Positions 1-12,480 of a stretch of DNA of 64,000 nucleotides are shown here, in pieces. Within the stretch, counting starts at the first letter, position 1. Each line of letters opens with the position of its first letter. The notes under the pieces were generated by a model that saw only the letters and a list, made by a program, of their open reading frames with translations, was not told the DNA's origin and ran no database searches. The DNA lies in the NCBI GenBank assembly GCA_024449915.1, contig JAMZAV010000310.1, positions 930,001 to 994,000 on the forward strand, given 5' to 3'. A program made the translations under genes and the position numbers. The DNA is from Sweltsa coloradensis (Eukaryota; Arthropoda; Insecta; Plecoptera; Chloroperlidae).

Positions 1-3000
1 ACTCCTATACTAGAAAACTCTAGCAAGTAGTTAAACTTTATCAGTGGTGCAATATATCGAATGCTCGCAGATCGACTTTGCGCTCAAGGTGTAGTAGTGC
101 CCGACTCGACATGTCACCCGGGTGTGCGTTGCTGACTCAATTCAAGTGGAGCAATCAATAACCTCGCAAATCAGAAGTAAACGAGACCAAAAAATTAGTG
201 TAAGAACATTTTGATCACATGAAAAAGTGATATTTTTTAATCTTTGGTGAATTTCATGTGGCAGGTTTGTAATTTATCACTCCCTTGGGGAACAGCCTCT
301 AGAATCACGGTTTTTATGACGAAGATGATCACAAGCGACGATGTTGGCTAATATTTCAGGCACGTCCCCCTACCTCGTCGCTTGTGTTAGCACGCATCGA
401 GTCAAACTGCTTGCGCTAAGTCAATTACACGCGATTATAAGGCGCACAGTCTTCAATCTAAGAGGCTGCCTAATGCTTAACGGCGGCTCCCAGTGGGCTC
501 GGGACCCCCCTGCACAATAACTCACCCCCGCCCCCGCCTCCCGGGCGCTTTGTCAAAACATGATTACTACGGGCGAAGGCCGCGGCTCCACGGAATTGGT
601 CTGCGCACACTTCCAATAACCTTTCGCTATTCAACCATTTGTGTACTCAAATATTGAAATTCTCCGAGAACTTCTTTTCAAGCCATCTGATTTTCATTGT
701 ACGCCTCTGACGGCGAAGTCGGATGAAAAAAAACGAAATGTTTAACTTTACGTAGAACTTGTCATTTCATCATTCAACGCCATCACGCCATTACAATTGT
801 TAGAATTATTACCTTTAGTTACCTTGACGAGCAAGAAAAATATTCTGTCTGAAAAATGTAATCTCATCTCTCTTGAAAGTGGAAGCACGACTAGGATTCC
901 TTAATCGCATTAAAGTGTAACTTTATACTTTGAACAGCGTAGGTTGGAATGATTAAATGAATTCTGGCTCAGCCCTCTCTTCAATAATTATTTCGCGGGC
1001 GGGCCAGAGACAAGGGTCCCCATGCTAATTCAGCCGTGCCATGTTTGGTGTCGACCCCAACTCCGGAAATTGAACCACGCTAGAGACAGGAATATAGGCC
1101 AGTACTGCCGTGCAGGAAATGTCAGCCCTTGTTCTTTGTAGAGCCTCTCGAGATGGGGCCGTAAGAAAGGTGGAGCCTCCGATCTCTGAATAACTTCACA
1201 TCCCTGGCAGTTCTCTGGAACTCGTGAAAAACAACGGCCCGAGAAGTCACTTTCCAACAAAAGGGAGGTAGAAAAGAACTCGGCTTGTAAATAATGTTGA
1301 TCCAAATAGCTCCTTAAAAACTTTCCTCCAGGGACATCGTTCACGAAGTTAGCCACAAGCGAGCGACATCGGGCATTATTGCTTTCTTTATTTGATCCCT
1401 GGCACAGTTAAGCACACGTGATTGAATCGATAACAACAACAATAAATAGAGACAGATCTCCACGTCTTCGTTGTACGACTCATCCATTCAATACTCTCGT
1501 CGGCACAAACACGAGATGATGTGTCTTCTTGAGTAATGAATGCACGGTTTTCTGTACGTTGTCGGTGTCATCGGCCAATCTGCACTGTGCTTCTTAGAGC
1601 GCTTGTACGTATGACACAATCTCCCGGTGAAACACAATTCTCCATAAGAGGACGTATATGTGTCAGTCGCTAGAACTATTACGATGTTTACAAGTTTCAA
1701 ACTATGGTTTCGATGTTGATTGCACAACTTCGCTGAAATAATGTATACACCGAAGAGAAGCGAGTCGATAAAGGAAACTAAAACTTTCAGCACTGGCTCA
1801 TAATTTCAAAGTAGAGCACGGTGCTATCTCGTGTACCAACCATGTTTAACCCGAACCCAAACACTTCTAGATTGACTCGTTATTTTAGGTTGTTATTTAA
1901 AAAAATTAATAACATTCTAGTAAGCAAAGATTGTTTTTTGCGTTGACTTATTTTCACATGATTCAATTACGTTTCATGAACTGTGGTATGAATGTTCTAT
2001 TCTGACAATCTATAATGTAAATCTAGTAATGATATTGAAACAGGCATTGTTAAACGCTTCCTCAATACATTTTATTTCGCAAGCAAAACGTAGTGGCATC
2101 TTTCCAACTTTCACTTGGTAGTTTTGTACTCTCGTTAGCCTAGTCTAGATATAAGTACAATTTATTTTCTGCCTCTGCGATATAAATACTGGGGTTTGTT
2201 TTCCATTAGCTTCTCAACATCTGCTGCGGCAGTTCAATAGCTTTTCGACTTCTCGACTAAAACGAGATGATAACTTCAACGATGCTGCTTTCATAAAACA
2301 ACAGATTGTTTTCATGGGGTTTATAAACAGATAAAACGACATTCGACTGTCTTAAATCACACACAAGTTTCGGCCCAGGGTTTCGGCTTTCTCGTGAGTG
2401 AACCGCGCGCGCATTATCGATTTAATACATCGAGTTGTATCCATAAACCTCATGGGAGACGCACAGACAACACTCGGCAAATGCTCTCCTGGTTGGCTGT
2501 GCGAGTGCAAATTTAAATTAGTCCTTCATTTGGGACGTGAAGAAGAACACAATTGCGTACACGCCCGGGCGAAATTAGATTTGTGGCATCTGTTCTTCCG
2601 CGCTCGTGTTTTGAGCCACGCAGGGGATTGTTGTCCTCTTAGCCAAACAAATATCACTTGCGAAGTTAATGAAAGCGACCCCAGGCTTTCAATCACGGTA
2701 CTTGTCTCGCTCCTAGGAATTCTCATTCTGAAAACTTGATCGAATTAGTTCGGGATGATATAATTATAAAGTACCGAGTTATTAAAATCTAATTAAAAAA
2801 TTGAAATTCATTTTTAATTGCTGTCGCTTTTTGTTCGAAGTATAATTAGATTTGAGTGCTGTCTCCTTGTCTTCTAGGAGAGACGTTATCGCAACGAACG
2901 CAGCTCACTCGACATTATATCAATGTTCATTCTATCAGAACATACCTAATGTGACATTTCGTTCCACTAGGAGTCGTGATTTTGAAATTGAATGATTGGT

Positions 3001-4259
3001 AGTTAACCTAATAGAACATACAGCTAGAACAACAGAGATTAGACTTTAGTTCATGTCGTACGTAATATTTTATAGATCTAGTGTGGTTAATTTATCACCA
3101 TACCCTTTTAAAAGCAACATTTATAATTGGTATATCTATAGTTTTGCTTCATTGTTCTATACGTCTAGTCATAATCTTTCCATTTGTTATTTTTCTATTT
3201 CTCATAGCAGTATGCATTAATTTTATCAGCTATACTAAATTCTTAAATGTGGTAACTTATATTTAAAGTGAGCTAGTATTCTCGAAAGCGTTATATTATG
3301 AAATGACTACAAAGAAGCTGCTATTTATAAAATGTACGCACCTATCTAGGGATTATCCACTAAATAACATAACTTTTTTTCATCAAATTAAGAGTAAAAC
3401 AGTTCATTCAAAGTTTTTCTGTGAGCAGCGTTTATATTAGGTTTGGCACCATAACGTTGTTATTAATTTACATAATTTCTTGTAGGCTGGACACTCCAGT
3501 AGTCCCTTTTCTTCTACATGTTTGGGTTTAATATCTACCCACAGCATTCTGAGTTATCATGTCTTATGTATGAACAATGCAGTTGTTGCATTTTCCTTGC
3601 CAAGTTTAACTACCTATCAAATAATACGTATTTCCTTCATTGGTCATAGTATTGTATCGTGATTGTAGATATATGCAACTGAATTTTCTAGTAATACTAT
3701 TCTCATCCTAATGCAGCGACGGTGTTATGAATATGACTGTACTGTAGCTATTGCATGCTGTGGTAGTCGCCAGATCTTAATTATTTTTAATTAAAACCCA
3801 CTCATGTGTGAACTTTGCTTCGACCGTGTTATTAGAGTCTTAAACTTTAAAATCCAACTTCATGCCCTACATTCATGTTATAGACTATCGTTGGTGCAAG
3901 TTCATATGGAATGTTTGCTCTTACCATTAAACGGAGCTTGTTAATTACATCTTATTATCAAGAAAATGTTATTGTAATACAAGAGTAATTCCATGTTTTT
4001 GTTAGCTGACAAATAATCGCAAACTAATAGATACGCACATTTTGATAATAACATGCCATTAGTGTCGTTACTAATTTTTTCATTTTTCTCGTTTTCACAA
4101 TAACTTGTGGTTTTGCCACTAATTTGTTCTAGAGGTATCGCACGTCTTTGTTTCTCACGTTAGTGAGGAAAAGAAAATGAAATCTTTCACTGTGAAAAGA
4201 TTCAGGTTTTGATGTTAACTTTGTCCACAAATATAATTCTAGTGTTCGGCGAGTGAACG
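1..4259. other. Non-coding, mostly unique AT-rich DNA
   Basis: I see no recognisable gene, RNA or mobile element here. The only compositional feature is a GC- and C-rich patch at about 480-600, with runs of C at about 507-548, which could be a small regulatory element or chance. A frame of about 125 codons open on the minus strand near 1030-1400 lacks a convincing ATG and resembles nothing I know. Confidence 0.5.
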
Positions 4260-4301
4260 TCAAGTCTAATAACTTTGCTAGTTTTTTGGTTTCCAAGCAA
4301 G

Positions 4302-4823
4302 ATGGCCGTCTATTTTAAGGGTAGTGGTAAAAAAAATCCGACAAGGGTGGAGGGAGGAACTTCTTTATGGCGTTTGTCGTCGTATTTCCCCCTCTGGTTG
4401 CAATGTTTCGGCTTTCTCTGTAAACAAGGTTGCGGAGTCACAGCCCTGAGCTCGTCAAGGACACGAGAAATATTCCACCGTGTTTTAAGAAAACTCGTTC
4501 CTTCCAGAGACAGCGGCCGTGATGAATTAAAATGCCACCTTTGGCGCGCATGTGTGCATGTTTTTAGCAAGGCCTCGCAGCGCGCATATTCTCCCGAGTA
4601 TCACCATCCCAAAGCGTGCGAAGACATGTCTCAACAGAATTCGTTGGTTCCATGGGAGCGGAAAAAAGTTTATCCTTCACAAGCGTCGGGCTCCGTTCCA
4701 TTCCTGGCTTCCGTTTCCATGAAACACATTCTAAGAAAATACTTGGATTTCTTTATGAACGCCTCGGTTCAGCCCCAACTTCTCGGATGCATCGCCGAGA
4801 TTGTAGCGGAGCAGGTCGGGTGA
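4302..4823 (+). CDS. Doubtful open reading frame, 173 codons
   Basis: This is one of the longest ATG-initiated frames in the window. The ATG at 4302 sits in a strong initiation context (AAG before, G after), and the surrounding 4.3-5.1 kb is richer in CpG than its flanks. The predicted protein is basic, with scattered cysteines and tryptophans. It has no signal peptide, no clear membrane segment and no motif I recognise. No TATA box, polyadenylation signal or splice partner is obvious. A frame of this length is not rare in 64 kb read six ways, so chance is the default explanation. The CAAGATGGCCG word over the start also resembles a YY1/Pho-type site, so the patch may be regulatory instead. 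Confidence 0.12.
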   Translation: MAVYFKGSGKKNPTRVEGGTSLWRLSSYFPLWLQCFGFLCKQGCGVTALSSSRTREIFHRVLRKLVPSRDSGRDELKCHLWRACVHVFSKASQRAYSPEYHHPKACEDMSQQNSLVPWERKKVYPSQASGSVPFLASVSMKHILRKYLDFFMNASVQPQLLGCIAEIVAEQVG

Positions 4824-5140
4824 ATTCCTCGCGTCATGTCGTCACTCGTTCCTATTCCCCAACTCCTTCCCGTGTTGTGAGCGTTGAAACCGACGTCTTG
4901 ATGAGTCTACTCTAATTGAGCGTTGCTGGTTATTTACCCGGTTGCTGCCGTGCGGTGGGCCCTAGTGCGGTGTAACGGCCCTGGGTACAGGGTGTGGGGG
5001 CGCCGCGGTGCTACTCGATGCCAATTAACTCAAGCTGTAAACTTTCTTAAGTATCGTAAAATGATGCCCTACCACTTCGCGTTCCGAGAATTTGTGTGTG
5101 CTGTTGTCGGCCAACTAAACTTACTAATGAGATGAAAGCC

Positions 5141-6290
5141 GCGATGTATTTCTTTCTGGAGGCGGAACGATCTTTCGAATGGCGTTTTGGCTTCTTCTCC
5201 TTCTGTGACGACTCGCGAAGAAAGTTATGAGTTTGTATTTTGATTAATAGTTTCTCAAATTCTCGCCGACGTAATATAAAGTTGGTAGTTGCGAACTTTT
5301 CTATTACGTATGACAGACCTACTCGTGATGGTATTCCCCAGCAGTCTTCTCGCCGCTTCTCCAGTTAATAAGACCGTTGAATTATTGATGTGCCGCCGCA
5401 ACGCACTGCCTAGGCTTCGACGGAGAATGTGTTAAGAGTTGGCCTCTCCTTCTCAACGAGTTAATTAATGTATTTCAAAAAATTCCCCCGCTTTTCTTTT
5501 TGAGAGAAGTAGAAAGAGATATTGCGGTTTGTCGCACATATCTCATTTGTCTGTGCTGTCCCACGAAGAGATTGATAGATTCCCCTGCGTAAAGGACCGT
5601 CCGATGCGACGCCGCTACAAGTGGACACCGACCTTATTTAGCTCAGTATCTGCTCCGGGGATTACCCTCCCTCGTCTTGTCACTCTTTTAGATTGGAAAG
5701 ACGAGACGGGTTTATATACTTATATACATTTAAATAGTATTCCTTAGTTTATCCAGTCTTCTCCATCTCTCCTTTAATTGATATGGATTGGTATTATGAG
5801 GCGTGAAAGTTTGAATTTTATTTCGTAATGAGTTTTCCCTGGCGTGGCGTATCTTGGATCATTTTATAAAGTGTGTTGCCACTGTATCCCGTCTCTTATC
5901 CCCCAAAGAATTCAGATGGATTGAAAGAAGCAAGTTTTGTAAAGAATGGCAGATTTGCCTAGAGCGGGTGCAGTTCGTGAAACCAGTGGTGACAAATTGC
6001 CCACTTTATTGTGGCTGTCGTGCAAATCTTGCTTAAGCTCGTTTCCTCCAGAAAAGTTGATTGCGTTGTGACTTTCAGCCGCACATTATTTATTATTTAG
6101 GTTTTAATTTTATATTCCACATTCAAACAACGTTTTGTTCAATCTGCCAGAATCTAGAAAAAGTCCCCCATTTCTTTGATGTGTTTTGCTTTTTGTTATT
6201 GCGAGCAAGCAGCTACCGCGAGTATGTTTCGTGTGGTGGGGGGTGGAGGGCCACTAATCTAATCACAAGCGACGACTCTTTAAAGTAATG
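5141..6290. other. Non-coding, nothing distinctive
   Basis: AT-rich unique sequence. The short open frames here are unsupported by splice signals, composition or recognisable motifs. Confidence 0.5.
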
Positions 6291-6323
6291 CACGGTCTTC
6301 GAGTCACATCTTGTTTCCTGCAG

Positions 6324-6545
6324 GTCTCGAGCTATGACGCCGCGACGCCGTGTTTTGAGGCGTCGCGACGGACGAGCGCGGCCAATTACCGTTCGTCAGT
6401 GTCCGAGGGTTTCATACCGACTAAAGAGAAAACTATTTCCCCAAACGATCGAATGAAACGAGCGTCCCGGAGAGTTAACGACGTCAATGTATGTTCCCGG
6501 GCACACGGCGGCTCCGTTATACAACTATCACATCACGGTGGTTAA
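6324..6545 (+). other. CpG-rich patch after a splice-acceptor-like tract
   Basis: A pyrimidine tract ending TTTCCTGCAG at 6323 is followed by about 180 bp of CpG-rich sequence. One frame stays open for 73 codons to a stop at 6543-6545. It is rich in Ser and Arg and resembles no family I know. The patch also holds a perfect 9-bp hairpin (6341-6367). It could be an exon, a CpG-rich regulatory element or chance; there is no good 5' splice site inside it. Confidence 0.15.
6341..6367. repeat. Perfect GC-rich hairpin
   Basis: CGCGACGCC at 6341-6349 pairs exactly with GGCGTCGCG at 6359-6367 around a 9-nt loop. Seven of the nine bases in each arm belong to CpG-rich words, which stands out in AT-rich DNA. 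Function unknown. Confidence 0.6.
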
Positions 6546-7840
6546 TTACCCACACAGGCTTGTCAGCAAAAGCTAGCTCGTCGGACGAGGGGTTTGATTT
6601 GTTCGTTTTGCTCGAAAAAGACACCTATAAACTTATAGACAGACTGAGTAATTAGTTCATCGTCAGAGGCCGAGGCTGGCCATTGGCGCACTAAGTTTTA
6701 TTTGATGTGCTTTGTAGTTGTTGACAAAAACAAAATAACATTTCTAATTAACAATTAAAAGCACACGCCGGACTTTGCTATTTTAATACATTGGTGGCTG
6801 GCTCGGTGTAGCTATAATTGTCTGATTACTTTATACTATAACACACTTTATGGCACACAGCTTCAATATTTATTTCATTATCTTAGTAATATATACATTT
6901 TAATTAAATACAAACGACAATTGTCAATCTAAGCCTCTTCCCTGGCAGCTTGTCTCGACTAATGAAAATGATCCGAAACGTAAGCGAATCGTTGTTCTGA
7001 CGGCCAAACCTGATAAACTATTATTTGGTTTTGACCGCAGACTTTTCTTGTCCTTTATTTTCTTGACCATACTGGTTCAGTACGACGTTGGAAGACGGTC
7101 TATACGATACATTGATTTTTATATGAACTCGACTATTATTTCTATATTCCTGTTTCAATGTATAGGTGTAATTCCGGGACTAGCTTTTCCATGTTGGACC
7201 AACACCTGATTGTCTATGCCATCACGCGTTCAACATATTTTCCCGCCAAGGGGGTTTGTCAAAAGGTATAGTTTATTCAATAGCTTTCTTACTTTTAATC
7301 CACCAGTTATCGCTGGAATGTGTATTGCTTTGAAACCGTGGCTATTTTGTTGTGCGTTTCGACACGAATCAAATTGGTTTCCATGATGATGTCGTGTGTT
7401 CCATTTTATTTCGAAGCGTTCTAAAAAGCGTAGCAGAATCGAGGAACCGGTGGAAAATCTGCGTGGGAAACTGTACTCTGGTCTTGGAGCTGTATATTCA
7501 TTCATAATCCCCGTTATCTTTTAAAGATATATACTGTCGTACGGTATGTATTCGCTTATATGTATAAAAGATAAAAGTTATTTCAACAAACTGATACAAT
7601 TTTTAATTGCATTTTGATGGAAAAAGGAATCTTTAAATTCAAAATTCAATCTCGATCATTGACGAAGAATGTGAATGGCATGCGAATTTGTTTTTTATTA
7701 TAGGTAACGATTTTGGCTTGGATTATTTTGAAAGAATGTCAAGAATGGTAATCAATTTACTTTTGAAGGTAGTTTCGAAAGTGTTTAAATTGTGAAGCAA
7801 AAGAAATCAACTCACGGCTCACACAAACTTAAACTCACTG
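6546..7840. other. Non-coding AT-rich DNA
   Basis: No gene, RNA or transposon is recognisable. At 7703 a pyrimidine-rich tract ends TTATAG directly before GTAACG. This loosely resembles a recursive splice site, but the donor half is weak. Confidence 0.45.
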
Positions 7841-7857
7841 ACCCGGCACCTCCACCA
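7841..7857 (+). repeat. tRNA-3'-end-like word, copy 1
   Basis: Exact copy of ACCCGGCACCTCCACCA, preceded by G and followed by AAA. The flanks share nothing obvious with the other copies. See the motif findings for the tRNA-end interpretation. Confidence 0.9.
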
Positions 7858-7860
7858 AAA

Positions 7861-9998
7861 TCCAATGTATTTATTTTCAGACTATTTTTTTTTATGTTTT
7901 ACACCAAAATTAATTCTTTTATATTTGCTTCAAACTGTATAATATTTTTACCATCTGAAACGACATGTCTTGTACGAGACCTAATTTGAGCACCTAATTA
8001 CCTGGTTCATTATATTTGATTGGCAAGTTTATCGCTGCTCTCACGCAATCCGACTACTGGAAGATACCGGAAATTGTCCTCGCTTATTTGACTCTCATGT
8101 TGTTTGTTTACGGTGTATGCAAGCAACTTGTGCTCCGGGTGTTACCGTTTGGACAGGTCATGTCACGTATGCGATATGACGGAACATAAATTATCCCTCT
8201 GCAGTATGATAAACTTGGTTTCTTACGCGGCGCGTTATATCAAATCACCGTTTGAGGAAGCAGTCGTGTGCAGAATCTTTCACTCGCGGTGGCGTTCCAA
8301 CGGCACACTGTTCAACAAGTGAAATATTAACCTTCTTTGTTTATGTCAAATGCATACTTTTTCAAGCTTTACTTTTTCAATTGTCGGTGGCCAAAACTCT
8401 ATTTGTCTGTTCGCACATTTATGACAAATTGTGCTAGAAATTAAGTTACGCTGTAACCGATTAAGTAAACCGCACTAGATGGTGCGATTCTTCTGCCACG
8501 TGTTCTTCGTTATAAATTATCAACCTCGAACCTGATGGTTGTAAATATTTTATGTGCACCGTAACACACAGATTAAAACCAAAGTTATGAAGGAATCGTG
8601 TAAAATATTGTGTTTTATGAAAGTTTTGCATTTCAATTACTTGTTTTATGATGGATTACTCCTCTTTATATTCTCATACATATTAGCCTCACTTTTTGTT
8701 TATAAGTTGGTATTTATTCGCGTATTTTACGATTGGATTTATAATAACTCCGTTGAATAGGAATTAAAATTTTCCACTTAAGACTGTTTACCAAGCACGG
8801 GTCAACTTTTTTACAATGTTAAATGCCCATTTTAAAAAACGCTCTATCGTCAAATCCAGCTAATTTCACATACAGAACGTACCGCTTTTTTACCTTTAAT
8901 TTTCATCCAAAAAATCTGCATTTTTGGGAGGCTGTTCACAAAGAATGAGCGCGTGTCTCTATCAAAGCCGATTTTGAAATTTCAAATAATTATCTTTTAC
9001 ACAAAATTGGGAAATTTACTACAAATTTACAGATTGCTGTCATATTTACGGTCAGTTAATAAGAAAAGTGAGCAGTATTTTAAAATGTGCCCTGATACCA
9101 ACTATTACACATTCTTACTTAACATTTTGGTGCAAACCACAACCCGATAGGTCAAATGATAGAGCTTCCAAGTGATCCTGACTTTACCTCTGCGTTCTGC
9201 GTCAAAGCCTGGTTTTCTCGAGTTTAGCCAACAGTCTTAATTAAAAAAAAAAAAAAAAACACTAATTATATTTTCACTTTGCTATCCTCGACGCAAATAA
9301 AGAAACTAAACTCGCACACAAGATTTCTTTCACTTAATTTCAATTGTATGCTATGAAAACGTATATCGACGCTTCACACCCTGTTTAATATTGCGCACAT
9401 TGTAAATATACGTCACTAGTCTAGCAGTTTAAATAACTCAATCACGCTGTGTTTGATACACCAGATCGGATATTGCTTTAATATATTTATGCCACACTTT
9501 GTCATTGATCTAGCTTACGCGTTAGTTTCTAATTCTTTCATTTAGTCAGTGGTTGTTCACTTTTTGATCGCGCATCCGCGAGTATAGAGCAAGCAATCTT
9601 TGATCTCTGTCTAGCAATCAAAATTTGTTTTTTCCAATGATTAATCCGAAGTAGGCGCTAGATTTTCGTATAAATTTTTTGTTTTGCACGTACAGTTTGA
9701 GCATGTTAAGAATAGCTGGGCGTGACCGTCGCCAAGTTTGCTTTACCCGCCCATCTCTTTTAGTTTTCCACAGGGAAGACGCCCATCCATTTTGTATTAA
9801 AAAGCCATTGCTCTGAAATGTTCAATAAATAACTTTACCAGGCAATATGTTGGGGATTTACTCAGTGTTATTCTATATATTTTATATTAATTCGTTCATT
9901 CCGAGGTACATGCCATTGCATTTCCGAACATCAAACACTTCCCCGAGTAAGCCTAGGATAAAAATTATATTTTGTACCTTCAACATTTGGTAGTCATA
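7861..9998. other. Non-coding AT-rich DNA
   Basis: No gene or mobile element is recognisable. A run of 17 A lies at 9243-9259; I could not match the sequence upstream of it to a retroposon. Confidence 0.5.
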
Positions 9999-10022
9999 TC
10001 TCTCTCTCTCTCTCTCTCTCTC
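9999..10022. repeat. (TC)12 microsatellite
   Basis: Perfect TC dinucleotide run. Confidence 0.95.
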
Positions 10023-10039
10023 ATTTGTATTATTATTAG

Positions 10040-10147
10040 TAGTGGAATTAGGTTGGAGGGAAGAGAAGGCTTCACTAGCCTTAATCCCGCCTTACAATAA
10101 TACCTTTATCTATCTATCTATCTATCTCGCTCTCTCTCTCTCTCTCG
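10040..10147 (+). mobile_element. Retroposon 3' end with TATC and TC tail
   Basis: A short segment holds the hairpin AAGGCT (10066-10071) / AGCCTT (10077-10082), then TAATCCCGCCTTAC, then a (TATC)n tail (10107-10127) and a (TC)n run. The same hairpin and following sequence recur at 61.54 kb with an (AATC)n tail. A conserved 3' stem-loop followed by short tandem tetranucleotides is typical of SINE or LINE 3' ends copied by target-primed reverse transcription. The 5' part is not recognisable, so this is a truncated copy. Confidence 0.6.
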
Positions 10148-12009
10148 CTCACTGTGCCTCTATGCCAGGCATATGTGTTCTGTTAACTACATTTCAAGAC
10201 TCTAAAGTAAATCACAATGGAACGTTATTCATACTTGGCCATGCATTACATTATAATGAATAGTTAACTATATGAGCTCCATAATACTGTAGAGACGAAC
10301 ATACAGTGTTCACTCTTTGCTCTGCTTAGTTGCCTAACTGTTCATTTCTACGATAAGGCTGGGTGATTAATAGGGTTTCCTTTTCTTTTACCGTTTTTCA
10401 TTTGGTGGAAGAGATCTCTTTGGCTGTTCTTGTTTACGCTTTCGCCTCTTTGAAGAGACTGCTTTTAAATGTAGTCTCTGAGATTTGCCATCGCCTTGGG
10501 GCTCGATTAGAGTGGTGTCGTCCTATGGGAGTGGGGCTATCCGTCGCACGTCTCGGAACCCAATTGGTTTCGATTGTGTCGTGAGAGCGCGGCCCAAAGT
10601 GACGGTCTCTCACTGCCCGTCCAGTCCACTACCACAAGTGATGTGGCCTAAATCAAAATACTGGCCAGTTGCCCAAGTACCGTCCAGTGGCAAGTAGCCA
10701 TGCGTGCATGCACGCGGCCATATCTGAACCTGAACATGTTCGAGCGAGCTCGAGTATGGTCGAGAGCGATACCATACACTCGCCAGCACCAGCGTCATCA
10801 ACTAACCGGAGAGCTCTTCGCGGCTAACGGCTAACTGCGGAAAGTTTTGTTTTGAAAGCCTAAATCGTCAGTATTTTGCCCTGGAGCAGACACTAATGGA
10901 GATTCCCTACCCCGTTCTCCTCTCGCCAGTTTTAGCCACTTTAAAACTCTTACGCTTTGCTAACTATAAGAGGTCCTTGAACTTATGAGCTACCCCGAAG
11001 AAAGTGTATTAAATCTATTTGTCATACACCATTTAACATTGTTTGTGTCTTATCTCATGCTTGCCTCCGTTGCCTTGTTTTATGGGCTCCGCTCCGCCCA
11101 AAACATGACATGGGCGACAGGGAAACCACCAAGTTTACCAGTATATTCACAGGAAGCGTTGAGAGGTTCTCTGCATCTGGTGGGAACTTAATTTATGGGA
11201 CGCTGCGTCGCAATGTACTGAATCACTGTCCCGGGATAATGCGTCGCTTGACACGACAGCTGACCACCATTAAACGTCACTCGCATCTCTAATATGACCT
11301 TAGGTCATTATTGACCTTGTCATCGGCATCAATCCTTTAGTGGCAAGTCCGACTACTATACCGAGTCCCACACATCACTTGCTACGTTAGACTTGCAGGC
11401 CCCTCTCACATAACTTCTGTACTTTGTTATAAATGCGTGGTACGAGTTGTCTTCGTTCTGTAAGTTATCGTGCTGCGTCCGTGCGTGTGAAGCTAAACAT
11501 GTACACTGCAGCGTTTTAAGACGATTTCCTTCAAGTTATATCCTTCGTAGTAATTCGATACACAGTTCTGCTTAGAATTACTAATCATTTGAAACTCTGG
11601 TCATGCTTTGAGTAATATACGACGTAGGCCTGCTCATTATATTTTCATCGTCGAAGGCGATTCCAAAATTATTACATTCTTTATGTTTTACCTTTTCTAC
11701 ATTCTTATGTCCCGATAAGTTTTTGTTGTTGTATTTGCTGTATTCCTGTGCAAATAATTTACCTCAGCGTAACATAAAGCAAGTAAGTCCTATAATATTG
11801 AAATCACGAGCGGCTTCACACTAGCGAAATCACACAGACCAGCAAGTAACTCCCGGGGCTGTTATCTTGCAGGCAGCAGCTATCTCCCGTGAATATCAAC
11901 AGGGTGTATTCTCGTGGTAAAACGAGCACAATACAATTAAAGTATCGTATTTCTCGATGCTGGGCGGGTAGGGAGCGGCCTCACGCGACACACAGCTCCT
12001 ATTCGACAG
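10148..12009. other. Non-coding, some GC-richer patches
   Basis: The sequence between about 10.45 and 10.85 kb is less AT-rich than its neighbours, but no gene, splice pair or RNA could be supported. Nothing else stands out. Confidence 0.45.
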
Positions 12010-12026
12010 ACCCGGCGCCTCCACCA
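12010..12026 (+). repeat. tRNA-3'-end-like word, copy 2 (G variant)
   Basis: ACCCGGCGCCTCCACCA, followed by AA. This copy has G at the one variable position (GGCGCC instead of GGCACC). Confidence 0.9.
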
Positions 12027-12326
12027 AACCGTATGATTTAATTATCAACTCGGTTTTAGACCAGGACTGATTAGCCCTATACATAGAATGTAGGGGCGGG
12101 GCACATGCATACCGGCTTTCATCGCATCTTGTTGCTGTGGGGGAATCATTCATACTCAAATCGAAATTTTGAAGAGAAAAACACTACATATATACAATGT
12201 TATTTTTAGTTATATTGTTTCGTAACATGTACGTAGATAGTAAAATTATCTATGATCTCACTCGATAGACGTTACACAGCGGCTCATGTGTCAGCCCAGA
12301 ACTTAATATATCCATACAAAATATTA

Positions 12327-12480
12327 CATGGTTTACAATTTTAACACACCATTTGGGAGAACACACTGTAATAAATAAATATAATAATTTCTTCTAATTG
12401 TTATCACAAAAAGTTCATGGTTTACAATTTCAATACACAATTTGAGAGAATATACTGCAATCAATTTAATAACCTCTGCG
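12327..12480. repeat. Two-copy tandem repeat, ~89-bp unit
   Basis: CATGGTTTACAATTT begins at 12327 and again at 12416. The copies align onward with similar words (ACACACCATTTGGGAGAA against ACACAATTTGAGAGAA), so this is a diverged tandem duplication. Confidence 0.75.

Noticed and set aside
1030..1400. Minus-strand frame of about 125 codons
   Set aside because: No ATG in good context near its start, no recognisable domain and no splice support.
7690..7710. TTATAG|GTAACG as a second recursive splice site
   Set aside because: The donor half GTAACG is far from GTAAGT, and no other support exists.
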